Source: Pseudomonas reidholzensis
GTDB taxonomy: Bacteria; Pseudomonadota; Gammaproteobacteria; Pseudomonadales; Pseudomonadaceae
DNA: 64,000 nt
NCBI RefSeq assembly: GCF_900536025.1
Contig: NZ_UNOZ01000039.1
Location: forward strand, 1 to 64,000
Reading direction: 5' to 3'
Shown here piece by piece: positions 8,159-17,889 of this stretch. The translations under genes and the position numbers were made by a program. Within the stretch, counting starts at the first letter, position 1. Each line of letters starts with the position of its first letter. The notes below the pieces were generated by a model, which was given only the letters and a program-made list of their open reading frames with translations, did no database searches and was not told the origin of the DNA.

Positions 8159-8245
8159 CACAAACAATCTGGATAATGCCCTCCTCTATATAGCCCTGCG
8201 CCGCGGTCAGGGAAAAACGCGGTATCCCCAGGAACCCTCCCCACC

Positions 8246-9172
8246 ATGCCATCCCCCTCCAGCGCTTCACTTCCTCCGTCGCGCAAGCGTCGCGCGTTTC
8301 TGCGTTGGCCCGTCCTGCTGGGCGTTGCGGCCGTGATCGGCTATGGCCTGTCGGTCGCCATGCACTGGGATGACCGTGGTCTGCTGTGGCTCAAGGAGCG
8401 TTTCGAGAGCAGCAGTGAGCGCAAAGAAAGCGTGTGGCTGCCCGATTACACGGTAGACATCGACGCCAAGGTCTTGCCGGGGATGGAAGATGACGAAGCC
8501 TCGGACCTGGCCTACAACCGGCAAACCCGCACCCTGTTCGCGGTGATGGGCAAGAACCCGTTCCTGGTCGAGTTGAGCCTGGACGGCAATGTGCTGCGCA
8601 AGATGCCGCTCGAGGGCTGGGAAAACCCCGAAGGCCTGGCCGTGCTTGAAGACGGTTGGCTGGCCATCGTCGACGAGCGCGCGCACGACCTCACCCTGGT
8701 GAAGGTCGATGCCGCCACCACGTCGCTCAAGCGCGACGACTACCAGCGCTACGACCTGGGCAAGTCGGCCAAGAGCAACAAGGGTTTCGAAGCGATCGCC
8801 TGGGACCCGACGCGCCAGCGCCTGGTGATCGGCGAGGAGCGTCCGCCGAAGCTGTTCACCTGGAGCACCGACGGCCGCAGCCCGCTGACCGGCGACAAGC
8901 AGCCACTGGCCAGTGACCAGCTCGACCTGCGCAACCTGTCGGCACTGGGTGTCGACCCACGGACCGGCCACCTGCTGGTGTTGTCGGCCGACTCGAACAT
9001 GCTCCTGGAGCTGGACGAGCACGGCGAGCAGGTCAGCTTCATGACCCTGCTGGGCGGCTTCAACGGCCTGGAAGACCGCGTGCCACGGGCCGAAGGCGTG
9101 GCGATGGACGAGCAGGGCACCCTGTACATGGTCAGCGAGCCAGACCTGTTCTATCGCTTCAAGAAGCACTGA
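8246..9172 (+). CDS. SdiA-regulated-domain protein, membrane-anchored beta-propeller-like (copy 1)
   Basis: The 308-residue protein has a short basic N-terminus, then one hydrophobic segment (WPVLLGVAAVIGYGLSVAM) that should anchor it in the inner membrane. The rest resembles the SdiA-regulated domain: repeated blade-like motifs such as SDLAYNRQTRTLFAV, NPEGLAVLEDGWLAIVDE, KGFEAIAWDPTRQRLVIGEE and RAEGVAMDEQGTLYMVSEPD. It is a periplasmic or extracytoplasmic propeller of unknown function. A close paralogue follows directly, so the pair probably arose by tandem duplication. Confidence 0.75.
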   Translation: MPSPSSASLPPSRKRRAFLRWPVLLGVAAVIGYGLSVAMHWDDRGLLWLKERFESSSERKESVWLPDYTVDIDAKVLPGMEDDEASDLAYNRQTRTLFAVMGKNPFLVELSLDGNVLRKMPLEGWENPEGLAVLEDGWLAIVDERAHDLTLVKVDAATTSLKRDDYQRYDLGKSAKSNKGFEAIAWDPTRQRLVIGEERPPKLFTWSTDGRSPLTGDKQPLASDQLDLRNLSALGVDPRTGHLLVLSADSNMLLELDEHGEQVSFMTLLGGFNGLEDRVPRAEGVAMDEQGTLYMVSEPDLFYRFKKH

Positions 9173-9263
9173 CCACAGGCTCGGATTTTTCCGATGCTGG
9201 CATTAAGCTTTACTTCAGCTGATCGTGGTTAGATTCGCCATCCTTTCGCTGAGTCTGCCTGCT

Positions 9264-10175
9264 ATGCGCCGTTACCTTCGCCTGCCACTGCTGCTGTTGT
9301 TTCTCGGCGTCCCTGCGCTGCTCCTGATCGGGGTGGCAGGGCAGGAGTTTCGCCTGTTCGAGCGTGGCTGGTTCAACCTCAAGACCTGGTGGCAGCCCAG
9401 CGAACAGGGCATCGGCCTGAGCCGCTACCGGGTGGTGCTCGAGGCCATGCCCGTCGAAGGCCTGGATGAGGACATCTCCGCCCTGACCTACGATCCGGAC
9501 CGCAAGACCCTGTTCACGGTCACCAACAAGCGCCCGGAGTTGATCGAGCTGTCCCTTGAAGGGCGCATTCTGCGCCGCATACCGTTGACCGGCTTTGGCG
9601 ATCCTGAGGCGGTCGAGTACATCGGGCCGAGCAGCTACGTGATCACCGACGAGCGCCAGCAACGGCTGATCCGCGTGCATGTGGACGATGACACGCGCTT
9701 CCTCGACGCCAACGATGCCGAGCAACTGACCTTGGGTATCGGCCTGAATGGCAACAAGGGTTTTGAAGGCCTGGCCTACGACTCGGTCGGCAAGCGTCTG
9801 TTCGTGGCCAAGGAACGTGATCCGATGGTGATCTACGAGGTCCACGGCTTCCCCCACGACAACCCCGAGCAGCCCTATGCGGTGCATGTGGTTCAGGACC
9901 GCAAGCGCGATTCACGGTTGTTCGTGCGCGACCTGTCGAGCCTGCAGTTCGATGAGCGCAGCGGGCACCTGCTGGCCCTGTCGGACGAGTCGCGGCTGGT
10001 GGTGGAGCTGGATGTGAAGGGCAAGCCGCTGAGTACCTTGTCGCTGAACAAGGGTTACCAGGGGTTGCAGAACAACGTCCCACAGGCGGAAGGGATTGCC
10101 ATGGACGATGCGGGGACGATCTATCTGGTGAGTGAGCCGAACCTGTTCTACGTATTCAAGCAGCCGGCTGACTGA
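9264..10175 (+). CDS. SdiA-regulated-domain protein (copy 2)
   Basis: This paralogue of the preceding gene shares the order of blade motifs: SALTYDPDRKTLFTV, ELSLEGRILRRIPL, KGFEGLAYDSVGKRLFVAKE and QAEGIAMDDAGTIYLVSEPN. The preferred start is ATG 9264 (MRRYLRLPLLLLFLG...), which puts a basic residue pair before a signal anchor and gives 303 residues. A GTG at 9225 would add 13 residues. The two copies have clearly diverged, so the duplication is old. The function is unknown. Confidence 0.75.
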   Translation: MRRYLRLPLLLLFLGVPALLLIGVAGQEFRLFERGWFNLKTWWQPSEQGIGLSRYRVVLEAMPVEGLDEDISALTYDPDRKTLFTVTNKRPELIELSLEGRILRRIPLTGFGDPEAVEYIGPSSYVITDERQQRLIRVHVDDDTRFLDANDAEQLTLGIGLNGNKGFEGLAYDSVGKRLFVAKERDPMVIYEVHGFPHDNPEQPYAVHVVQDRKRDSRLFVRDLSSLQFDERSGHLLALSDESRLVVELDVKGKPLSTLSLNKGYQGLQNNVPQAEGIAMDDAGTIYLVSEPNLFYVFKQPAD

Positions 10176-10211
10176 TGGCCCGTGAGGGCCTCCCACAGGA
10201 AGCGGCAGCAG

Positions 10212-10251
10212 TGCCGGACCTGTGGGAGCGGGTTGACCCGCGAACGAGGGC
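10212..10251. repeat. REP-type palindrome
   Basis: This is a single REP-like palindrome with core gtgggagcgggttgacccgcga, between the second SdiA-domain gene and rpiA. A degenerate partner (cctcccacagg) lies about 20 nt before it. Confidence 0.65.
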
Positions 10252-10268
10252 AACGCCGTCGCCGGGTG

Positions 10269-10943
10269 TTACTCGGCCTTCAGGCTCTTGACGCCTTCAG
10301 CGGTGCCCAGCAGCAGCAGGTCCGCCGGACGCGCTGCGAACAGGCCGTTGGTGACCACGCCGACAATTGCATTGATCTGGCTTTCCAGCGCCACCGGATC
10401 GGTGATCTGCAGGTTGAACACATCGAGGATGACGTTGCCGTTGTCGGTCAGCACGCCTTCGCGGTACACCGGATCGCCACCCAGCTTGACCAGTTGACGG
10501 GCCACATGGCTGCGGGCCATCGGGATCACTTCGACCGGCAGCGGGAAGGCACCCAGCACCGGCACCAGCTTGCTGCCGTCGGCGATGCAGATAAAGGTCT
10601 TGGCCACTGCCGCGACGATCTTCTCGCGGGTCAGGGCTGCGCCGCCGCCCTTGATCAGGTTCAGGTGCGCGTCGCTCTCGTCGGCGCCGTCCACGTAGAA
10701 CTCCAGCTCGCTGACCGTGTTCAGCTCGTAGACCGGGATGCCATGGCCCTTGAGGCGCTGGGCAGTGGCCTCGGAGCTGGCGACCGCGCCGTCAAACGCC
10801 GTCTTGTGCTGAGCCAGGGCGTCGATGAAGAAGTTGGCGGTCGAACCGGTACCGACGCCGACGACGCTCTTGACATCCAGCTTGGGCAGAATGAAATCGA
10901 CGGCGGCCTGGGCGGTGGCCTGTTTGAGTTGGTCCTGGGTCAT
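10269..10943 (-). CDS. rpiA: Ribose-5-phosphate isomerase A
   Basis: The 224-residue enzyme interconverts ribose-5-phosphate and ribulose-5-phosphate. The signatures are [16 protein letters not shown], the catalytic DGADESD and [12 protein letters not shown]. The open frame extends upstream to 11120, but the ATG at 10943 has a GGAG SD and matches the normal RpiA N-terminus. The extension would run into ilvA and is rejected. It is divergent from ilvA, with about 145 nt between starts. Confidence 0.95.
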   Translation of the reverse strand: MTQDQLKQATAQAAVDFILPKLDVKSVVGVGTGSTANFFIDALAQHKTAFDGAVASSEATAQRLKGHGIPVYELNTVSELEFYVDGADESDAHLNLIKGGGAALTREKIVAAVAKTFICIADGSKLVPVLGAFPLPVEVIPMARSHVARQLVKLGGDPVYREGVLTDNGNVILDVFNLQITDPVALESQINAIVGVVTNGLFAARPADLLLLGTAEGVKSLKAE

Positions 10944-11088
10944 GCGGGCTCCGAGTGGGGCTGGGGAGTTTCGAGAGGCGCGTAGTATAGCGGCAAGTGC
11001 CGGCAAAACCTCGGCTTTGCTGTGGTCCGCCGACGTAGCGCTGGGGTAGACTCGCAGCCCTTGTCCCGCGGCCAGTGATGCGTTCCCG

Positions 11089-12603
11089 ATGCTCGAACAG
11101 TACGTCAAGAAGATCCTCACCTCGCGCGTCTATGACGTTGCGGTCGAAACCCCGCTGCACAGCGCCGGCCAGCTGAGCAAGCGCCTGGGCAACCAGGTCC
11201 TGCTCAAGCGTGAGGACCTGCAGCCGGTGTTCTCGTTCAAGATCCGTGGGGCGTACAACAAGCTGGCCCAGCTGACCCCTGAAGAACTCGCCCGCGGCGT
11301 GGTCACCGCCTCGGCGGGCAACCATGCCCAGGGCGTGGCCCTGGCAGCGCGCGAGCTGGGCATCAAGGCCACCATCGTGATGCCCAAGACCACCCCGGAG
11401 ATCAAGATCGAAGGCGTGCGCTCGCGCGGCGGCAAGGTCGTGCTGCACGGTGATTCGTTCCCCGAGGCGCTGGCCTATTCGTTGAAGCTGGTCGAGGAAA
11501 AGGGCTTCGTCTATATCCACCCCTACGACGACCCGCACACCATCGCCGGCCAGGGCACCGTGGCCATGGAGATCCTCCGTCAGCACCCGGGCCGCCTGGA
11601 TGCGATCTTCGTGCCGGTCGGTGGCGGCGGGTTGATCGCCGGCATCGCCGCCTACGTCAAATACCTCCGGCCCGAGATCAAGGTGATCGGTGTCGAACCG
11701 GACGACTCCAACTGCCTGCAGGCCGCGATGGCCGCTGGCGAGCGGGTGGTGCTGCCGCAGGTCGGGCTGTTTGCCGATGGCGTCGCGGTGGCCCAGATCG
11801 GCCAGCACACCTTCGATATCTGCAAGCTGCACGTCGACCAGGTGGTGACGGTCAGCACCGATGAAATCTGTGCGGCGATCAAGGATATCTACGACGATAC
11901 CCGCTCGATCACCGAACCTGCTGGTGCGCTTGGCGTGGCCGGGATCAAGAAGTACGTCGAGATGACCGGTGTCACCGGCCATACCCTGGTGGCGATCGAC
12001 TCCGGCGCCAACGTCAACTTCGACCGCCTGCGGCATGTCGCCGAGCGCGCCGAGCTGGGCGAGAAGCGCGAAGCGATCATCGCCGTGACCATCCCTGAGC
12101 GCCCGGGCAGCTTCAAGGCCTTCTGCGAGGCCATCGGCAAGCGCCAGATCACCGAGTTCAACTACCGCAAGCACACCTCGGACGAAGCGCACATCTTTGT
12201 CGGCGTGCAGACCCACCCGGAGAACGACCCGCGTGCGCTGCTGGTCCAGCAGTTGACCGACCAGGGCTTCCCGGTCACCGACCTGACCGATAACGAACTG
12301 GCCAAGCTGCATATCCGCCACATGGTCGGTGGGCATTCGGCGGGCGCCAGCGACGAGATCGTGCTGCGCTTCGAGTTCCCCGAGCGGCCGGGGGCGTTGT
12401 TCAACTTCCTCAACAAGCTGGGCGGGCGCTGGAATATCTCGATGTTCCACTACCGCAACCACGGCGCTGCCGACGGGCGCGTGGTGGCAGGGTTGCAGGT
12501 GCCTGCAGATGAGCGCCACCTGGTGCCGGCGGCGTTGGCCAAGATCGGTTACCCGTATTGGGACGAGACCGAGAACCCGGCTTACAGGCTGTTTCTGGGC
12601 TAA
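11089..12603 (+). CDS. ilvA: Threonine ammonia-lyase, biosynthetic
   Basis: The 504-residue PLP enzyme converts threonine to 2-oxobutyrate for isoleucine synthesis. The PLP lysine is K51 in [11 protein letters not shown], and the phosphate-binding loop is [10 protein letters not shown]. The C-terminal third holds two ACT-like regulatory domains, beginning around [14 protein letters not shown] and [15 protein letters not shown]. These are typical of the allosteric, isoleucine-inhibited form, and the length fits it. The gene is divergent from rpiA and followed by a REP element. Confidence 0.95.
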   Translation: MLEQYVKKILTSRVYDVAVETPLHSAGQLSKRLGNQVLLKREDLQPVFSFKIRGAYNKLAQLTPEELARGVVTASAGNHAQGVALAARELGIKATIVMPKTTPEIKIEGVRSRGGKVVLHGDSFPEALAYSLKLVEEKGFVYIHPYDDPHTIAGQGTVAMEILRQHPGRLDAIFVPVGGGGLIAGIAAYVKYLRPEIKVIGVEPDDSNCLQAAMAAGERVVLPQVGLFADGVAVAQIGQHTFDICKLHVDQVVTVSTDEICAAIKDIYDDTRSITEPAGALGVAGIKKYVEMTGVTGHTLVAIDSGANVNFDRLRHVAERAELGEKREAIIAVTIPERPGSFKAFCEAIGKRQITEFNYRKHTSDEAHIFVGVQTHPENDPRALLVQQLTDQGFPVTDLTDNELAKLHIRHMVGGHSAGASDEIVLRFEFPERPGALFNFLNKLGGRWNISMFHYRNHGAADGRVVAGLQVPADERHLVPAALAKIGYPYWDETENPAYRLFLG

Positions 12604-12653
12604 GGGGCTAAGCTAGCCCTCAAGGCCCTCTTCCCTGGGCACCCCGCGCCTTC

Positions 12654-12682
12654 GCAGGCGCGGGCTTGCCCGCGACAGGGCC
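12654..12682. repeat. REP-type palindrome
   Basis: The core gcgcgggcttgcccgcgac lies between ilvA and the DUF2269 gene and has the same class of sequence as the pair at 16108-16184. Confidence 0.6.
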
Positions 12683-12709
12683 AGCAAGCGCAACCCAAGG
12701 ACCGCACAC

Positions 12710-13135
12710 ATGGAATACCTGACCACCCTCAAGGCCGCACACATCCTCGCCACCGTGCTGCTGCTGGCCAGCGCCCTCGGCCTGGCCCTCTGGACCTGGC
12801 GCGCCCGCCGCCGCGGCGATGCCGGGGTCTACGGCCAACTGCTGCGCCGCCCGCTGCTGTTCGTCTGGCTGCTGATGGGCGTGTGCCTGGTGAGCATGCC
12901 GTTCACCGGCTGGTGGCTGGTGCACCTGATCGGCTGGCCGCTCGGTCAGACTTGGGTATTGGCCTCCAGCGTCATCTATACCGTCGGCGCCTTCAGTGCC
13001 TGGTGGTTGCTGGTGCGTTTGAACCGGCTGCGTCGGGCCGAGCCTGTCGGGTTGCGGCTGACCCTGGCGCTGGCGCTGTTCAGTGGCGTGTGCTTCCTCT
13101 CCATCGCCGGGCTGATGGGCGCCAAGCCGGTCTGA
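12710..13135 (+). CDS. DUF2269 family inner-membrane protein
   Basis: The 141-residue protein has four predicted transmembrane helices, starting about residues 8-28, 47-67, 75-98 and 114-135. It opens with the DUF2269-type sequence LKAAHILATVLLLASALG, which includes the conserved histidine. The function is unknown. It sits alone between ilvA and rppH. Confidence 0.75.
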   Translation: MEYLTTLKAAHILATVLLLASALGLALWTWRARRRGDAGVYGQLLRRPLLFVWLLMGVCLVSMPFTGWWLVHLIGWPLGQTWVLASSVIYTVGAFSAWWLLVRLNRLRRAEPVGLRLTLALALFSGVCFLSIAGLMGAKPV

Positions 13136-13306
13136 AACCCCTGCGTCGCCGCTTCTGCCGCTTGCGCGGTGCGTCGGAACGCCGCACCGCCGCTCCCACC
13201 CCTCCAGGAAGTTTTTACCTGGCTGCACATAAGCGTGGCGGGCGCGTTGCTGCGCTCGTGAGCTTTGTGGAACAATGCGGTGACATGCGTTTGCGAGGTT
13301 GCTGCC

Positions 13307-13786
13307 GTGATCGACCCGGATGGTTTTCGCCCCAATGTCGGGATCATTCTCACGAATGATGCCGGGCAGGTGCTATGGGCTCGGCGGATCAACCAGGATG
13401 CCTGGCAGTTTCCCCAGGGTGGCATCAACCCTGACGAGACGCCGGAAGATGCCCTGTACCGTGAGCTGAATGAAGAAGTCGGCCTTGAGCGCGACGATGT
13501 GGAAATTCTTGCCTGCACCCGTGGCTGGTTGCGTTATCGTTTACCCCAGCGTCTGGTGCGTACGCACAGCCAACCGCTGTGCATCGGGCAAAAACAGAAG
13601 TGGTTCCTGCTGCGCCTGGTGAGCAATGAGCAACGGGTACGCATGGACCTTACCGGCAAACCGGAATTCGACGGCTGGCGCTGGGTCAGCTATTGGTATC
13701 CGTTGGGCCAGGTAGTGACATTCAAGCGCGAGGTCTACCGTCGCGCCCTGAAAGAGCTTGCACCGCGCCTGCTGACGCGCGACTGA
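13307..13786 (+). CDS. rppH: RNA pyrophosphohydrolase RppH
   Basis: This Nudix hydrolase removes pyrophosphate from 5'-triphosphate mRNA and so starts decay. The Nudix box [20 protein letters not shown] fits GX5EX7REUXEEXGU. The start is the GTG at 13307, giving the conserved beginning (M)[14 protein letters not shown] and 159 residues. The frame is open upstream to 13265, but the family N-terminus rules that out. The next gene is ptsP, 22 nt downstream, and the two are usually linked in gammaproteobacteria. Confidence 0.93.
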   Translation: MIDPDGFRPNVGIILTNDAGQVLWARRINQDAWQFPQGGINPDETPEDALYRELNEEVGLERDDVEILACTRGWLRYRLPQRLVRTHSQPLCIGQKQKWFLLRLVSNEQRVRMDLTGKPEFDGWRWVSYWYPLGQVVTFKREVYRRALKELAPRLLTRD

Positions 13787-13808
13787 CGACGGAGTTCGAC
13801 CCCGAGCC

Positions 13809-16088
13809 ATGCTCAATACGCTGCGCAAGATCGTCCAGGAAGTGAACTCCGCCAAAGATCTCAAGACGGCGTTGGGGATCATTGTCTTGCGCGTCAAGGA
13901 GGCCATGGGCAGCCAGGTCTGCTCGGTCTACCTGCTCGACCCGGAAACCAACCGCTTCGTGCTGATGGCCTCCGAGGGCCTCAACAAGCGTTCCATCGGC
14001 AAAGTCAGCATGGCCCCCAACGAGGGCCTGGTCGGCCTGGTCGGCACGCGCGAAGAGCCGCTGAACCTGGAAAACGCCGCCGATCACCCGCGTTATCGCT
14101 ACTTCGCCGAAACCGGTGAAGAACGCTTTGCCTCGTTCCTCGGTGCGCCGATCATCCACCACCGTCGCGTGGTCGGGGTGCTGGTCATCCAGCAGAAAGA
14201 GCGCCGCCAGTTCGACGAGGGTGAAGAAGCCTTCCTGGTGACCATGAGCGCCCAGCTCGCCGGGGTTATCGCCCACGCCGAGGCCACCGGGTCGATTCGT
14301 GGCCTGGGCCGCCAGGGCAAGGGCATCCAGGAAGCGCGCTTCGTCGGTGTGCCGGGCTCGCCGGGCGCCGCAGTCGGGCGGGCGGTGGTCATGCTGCCGC
14401 CGGCCGACCTGGAAGTGGTGCCGGAAAAGACCGTCGACGACATCGACGCCGAACTGAAACTGTTCAACAACGCCCTCGAAGGCGTGCGCGCCGACATGCG
14501 CAAGCTGTCGGCCAAGCTCGCCACCCAACTGCGCCCGGAAGAGCGCGCGCTGTTCGACGTGTACCTGATGATGCTCGAAGACGCCGCCCTGGGTGGCGAA
14601 GTGGTCGAAGTCATCAAGACCGGCCAGTGGGCCCAGGGCGCGCTGCGCCAGGTGGTCGGCGAGCACGTCAATCGCTTCGAACTGATGGACGACGATTACC
14701 TGCGCGAGCGCGCCTCCGACGTCAAGGACCTCGGCCGGCGCCTGCTGGCGTACCTGCAGGAAGCCCGCTCGCAGACCCTGGTCTACGCCGAAAACACCAT
14801 TCTGGTCAGTGAAGAGCTGACCCCGGCGATGCTCGGCGAAGTGCCCGAAGGCAAGCTGGCCGGCCTGGTTTCGGTACTCGGCTCGGGCAACTCGCACGTG
14901 GCGATCCTGGCCCGGGCGATGGGCATCCCGACCGTCATGGGCCTGGTCGACCTGCCGTATTCCAAGGTCGACGGCATCGAAATGATCGTCGACGGCTACA
15001 AGGGCGAGGTCTTCACCAACCCCAGCGACGTGCTGCGCAAGCAGTACAGCGAAGTGGTCGAAGAGGAGCGCGAGCTGGCCAAGGGCCTGGACGCGCTGCG
15101 CGAACTGCCGTGCGTGACCCCCGACGGCCACCGCATGCCGTTGTGGGTCAACACCGGCCTGCTCGCCGACGTCGCCCGCGCCCAGCAGCGTGGTGCCGAA
15201 GGCGTTGGCCTGTACCGCACCGAAGTGCCGTTCATGATCCAGCAGCGCTTCCCCAGCGAAAAAGAACAGCTGGCGATCTACCGCGAGCAGCTGGCGGCGT
15301 TCCACCCGTTGCCGGTGACCATGCGCACCCTGGACATCGGCGGTGACAAGGCGCTGTCGTACTTCCCGATCAAGGAAGAAAACCCGTTTCTGGGCTGGCG
15401 CGGTATCCGCGTCACCCTCGACCACCCGGAAATCTTCCTGGTGCAGACCCGCGCCATGCTCAAGGCCAGCGAAGGCCTGAACAACCTGCGCATCCTGTTG
15501 CCGATGATCTCTGGCATCCACGAGCTGGAAGAGGCCCTGCACCTGATCCATCGCGCCTGGGGCGAGGTGCGCGACGAAGGCACCGACGTACCGATGCCGC
15601 CAGTGGGGGTGATGGTCGAGATCCCGGCGGCGGTGTACCAGACCAAGGAGCTGGCGCGCCAGGTGGACTTCCTCTCGGTCGGCTCCAACGACCTGACCCA
15701 GTACCTGCTGGCGGTCGACCGCAACAACCCGCGGGTAGCCGACCTTTACGACTACCTGCACCCGGCAGTGCTGCAGGCGGTGCAGACGGTGGTCCGCGAT
15801 GCGCATGCCGAAGGTAAGCCGGTGAGTATCTGCGGCGAGATGGCCGGTGACCCGGCGGCGGCGATCCTGTTGATGGCGATGGGTTTCGACAGCCTGTCGA
15901 TGAACGCCACCAACTTGCCGAAGGTGAAGTGGATGCTGCGTCAGATCAACATGAGCAAGGCCAAGGAATTGCTCGCCGATGCCATGAGCCACGACAACCC
16001 GCAGGTTATCCACAGCTCGCTGCAGTTGGCCCTGAAGAACCTGGGGCTGGCACGGATGATCGGGCCAGGGGCCAACAAGACCCTCTGA
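13809..16088 (+). CDS. ptsP: Nitrogen-PTS enzyme I, PtsP (EI-Ntr)
   Basis: The 759-residue protein phosphorylates NPr (PtsO) from phosphoenolpyruvate in the regulatory nitrogen PTS. The first ~160 residues are a GAF domain (LLDPETNRFVLMASEGLN...). Next comes the PEP-utilising N-domain and the phospho-acceptor histidine at about H363 (GSGNSHVAILAR). The C-terminal TIM barrel has GLYRTEVPFM, TLDIGGDK and SVGSNDLTQYLLAVDR. It is full length. It probably follows rppH on the same transcript and is followed by a REP pair. Confidence 0.95.
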   Translation: MLNTLRKIVQEVNSAKDLKTALGIIVLRVKEAMGSQVCSVYLLDPETNRFVLMASEGLNKRSIGKVSMAPNEGLVGLVGTREEPLNLENAADHPRYRYFAETGEERFASFLGAPIIHHRRVVGVLVIQQKERRQFDEGEEAFLVTMSAQLAGVIAHAEATGSIRGLGRQGKGIQEARFVGVPGSPGAAVGRAVVMLPPADLEVVPEKTVDDIDAELKLFNNALEGVRADMRKLSAKLATQLRPEERALFDVYLMMLEDAALGGEVVEVIKTGQWAQGALRQVVGEHVNRFELMDDDYLRERASDVKDLGRRLLAYLQEARSQTLVYAENTILVSEELTPAMLGEVPEGKLAGLVSVLGSGNSHVAILARAMGIPTVMGLVDLPYSKVDGIEMIVDGYKGEVFTNPSDVLRKQYSEVVEEERELAKGLDALRELPCVTPDGHRMPLWVNTGLLADVARAQQRGAEGVGLYRTEVPFMIQQRFPSEKEQLAIYREQLAAFHPLPVTMRTLDIGGDKALSYFPIKEENPFLGWRGIRVTLDHPEIFLVQTRAMLKASEGLNNLRILLPMISGIHELEEALHLIHRAWGEVRDEGTDVPMPPVGVMVEIPAAVYQTKELARQVDFLSVGSNDLTQYLLAVDRNNPRVADLYDYLHPAVLQAVQTVVRDAHAEGKPVSICGEMAGDPAAAILLMAMGFDSLSMNATNLPKVKWMLRQINMSKAKELLADAMSHDNPQVIHSSLQLALKNLGLARMIGPGANKTL

Positions 16089-16107
16089 GGTCGTTGCTGG
16101 CTGTACG

Positions 16108-16184
16108 GGCCTCATCGCGGGCAAGCCCGCTCCTACAGGAAGGTCGCGTACTACTGTAGGAGCGGGCTTGCCCGCGATAAGGCC
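16108..16184. repeat. Inverted REP pair after ptsP
   Basis: The arms at 16108-16138 and 16154-16184 are reverse complements with one mismatch in 31. The core is cgcgggcaagcccgctccta. The pair lies between the convergent ptsP and NRDE genes and could act as a transcript-end structure. Confidence 0.85.
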
Positions 16185-16191
16185 GGTAGGC

Positions 16192-16938
16192 TCAAACCAA
16201 GAGTTCAACCTCCCCCAGATGCCCACCAAACGGCCCAAAGCTGCGCTCTACCATCCGCCGCCGCCCCTGCTTATCCACAATCAGCACCGTACTCGCCCGC
16301 GTGCCATAGTTCTGGCTGGCAATAAACGCACTGGACAACAACCGCTCGGTCGCCAAACCGACCCCGGTCTCTGGCAGCTGCGCATCAGGTGCCGGCTGGG
16401 CATCGCCCAATAGCCCCAGCAACCGCTGCGGCTGCGGATCATCGAGCAGTTGCTGCAACCCTGCGCGGGTCTTCAGCAGCTTCGGCCAGGGCGTATCCAG
16501 CCCCGCATTGGACAGCCCGTACACCCCAGCCTCGAGCAGCCGCGGCGCCGCCTCGCGGGCATGCACGAAGCCCAGTTGCTCGCCGTCGCCCACCAGCAGG
16601 TTGAACCCCGAATACTGCGCACTGTGGCTGGCGACCTGATCCAGGTACGCCTCGACCCCAAGCGCTCCGCGCAGATACGCCGCCACCAGCTCGCCGCGCG
16701 AGCGTGACCCCAGCGCCTGCCCGGGCTCACGAATATTGGTCAGCGCGGCGAAGCGCCCACCTGGCCCAAGCCCCAGCCACGTGCCGCCGGCTTCCAGGTC
16801 GCGCCCGGCATAGACACCGGGCGCGTCGTCCCAGGCCGCGAGCGCCTGGGTCGGTCGAGCGTAGAACTCATCACGGTTGGCCGCGACGATCAGCGGCAGG
16901 GCATGCCCCGGCCGCCAGGCAAAAACGATCAGGCACAT
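16192..16938 (-). CDS. NRDE (TANGO2) family protein
   Basis: The 248-residue protein has the family start MCLIVFAW, with a potential N-terminal nucleophile Cys2, and the diagnostic ANRDEFYARPT. Other matches are GGTWLGLGPGGRFAALTN and the late TRASTVLIVDKQG. The NRDE/TANGO2 family is linked to heme handling and Golgi or secretory phenotypes in eukaryotes. The bacterial role is not settled. The gene is monocistronic and convergent with ptsP. Confidence 0.85.
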   Translation of the reverse strand: MCLIVFAWRPGHALPLIVAANRDEFYARPTQALAAWDDAPGVYAGRDLEAGGTWLGLGPGGRFAALTNIREPGQALGSRSRGELVAAYLRGALGVEAYLDQVASHSAQYSGFNLLVGDGEQLGFVHAREAAPRLLEAGVYGLSNAGLDTPWPKLLKTRAGLQQLLDDPQPQRLLGLLGDAQPAPDAQLPETGVGLATERLLSSAFIASQNYGTRASTVLIVDKQGRRRMVERSFGPFGGHLGEVELLV

Positions 16939-17090
16939 AGCGTGGCCTCGGTGGTTTGCCTCACTCTACTCACTGGGCGGCGCTTGATCCATCCTGTCAC
17001 AGTGTTCACCGCTGCCTGTCGTAGAGTTCACTAGAGCCGCGACCCCGGCTTCCGTTACCATGCCGGATTGAATTGTCTCGGGGTCGACGA

Positions 17091-17873
17091 ATGGAGTTCG
17101 TACTCTACCTGCTGTTGGGAGCCTGCGCCGGGGTACTGGCCGGGCTGTTCGGTGTGGGCGGCGGGATCATCATCGTGCCGGTGCTGGTGTTCAGCTTCAC
17201 CTTGCAGGGCTTCGACCCCAGCGTGCTGACCCACCTGGCGGTCGGTACCTCGCTGGCGACCATCGTCTTCACCTCGATCAACGCCATCCGCGAGCACCAC
17301 CGCAAGGGCGCCGTGCAGTGGCCGATCTTTGCCTGGATGACCCTCGGCATCCTCATCGGGGCCGGCATCGGCGCCAAGACCGCGTCGCTGATCCAGGGCC
17401 CGATGCTGCAGAAGATCATCGGCGTGTTCGCCCTGGTGATCGCCGCGCAGATGGCCCTGGACCTGAAACCCAAGGCCAGCCGTGGGGTCCCCGGTAAACC
17501 GGCACTGACCGGCGCCGGCGTGGTGATCGGTTGGGCGTCGGCGATCTTCGGCATCGGCGGCGGCTCGCTGACCGTGCCCTTCCTGACCTGGCGCAGCCTG
17601 CCCATGCAGCAGGCGGTGGCAACCTCGTCGGCCTGCGGCCTGCCGATCGCCCTGGCCAGCGCCCTGAGTTTCATGCTGCTGGGCTGGCACGAGGCGCAGT
17701 TGCCCGCGCACAGCCTTGGCTATGTCTATCTACCGGCGCTGCTCGGCATTGCCTTGACCAGCATGTTCTTCGCCCGCTACGGCGCGCGGCTGGCACACCG
17801 GCTGTCGCCGCGCCTGCTCAAACGTCTGTTTGCCGCGCTGCTGTTCTGCGTTGGCCTCAGCTTCCTGATTTGA
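17091..17873 (+). CDS. TauE/SafE-type sulfite exporter family permease
   Basis: The 260-residue membrane protein has about eight hydrophobic segments in two halves. Each half begins with the glycine-rich motif typical of TauE/Saf[15 protein letters not shown] near residue 20 and [15 protein letters not shown] near residue 150. ATG 17091 is preferred; a TTG at 17073 lies in frame upstream. Members export sulfite or organosulfonates, but the substrate here is unknown. lgt starts 16 nt downstream and is likely cotranscribed. Confidence 0.88.
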   Translation: MEFVLYLLLGACAGVLAGLFGVGGGIIIVPVLVFSFTLQGFDPSVLTHLAVGTSLATIVFTSINAIREHHRKGAVQWPIFAWMTLGILIGAGIGAKTASLIQGPMLQKIIGVFALVIAAQMALDLKPKASRGVPGKPALTGAGVVIGWASAIFGIGGGSLTVPFLTWRSLPMQQAVATSSACGLPIALASALSFMLLGWHEAQLPAHSLGYVYLPALLGIALTSMFFARYGARLAHRLSPRLLKRLFAALLFCVGLSFLI

Positions 17874-17889
17874 ACCGAGAGGAACCCTA

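Noticed and set aside
10944-11120. N-terminal extension of rpiA
   Set aside because: It would overlap the start of divergent ilvA and has no similarity to RpiA. ATG 10943 has a GGAG SD.
16108-16184. CRISPR-like repeat
   Set aside because: It is a single inverted REP pair, not a series of direct repeats with spacers, and no cas genes are present.
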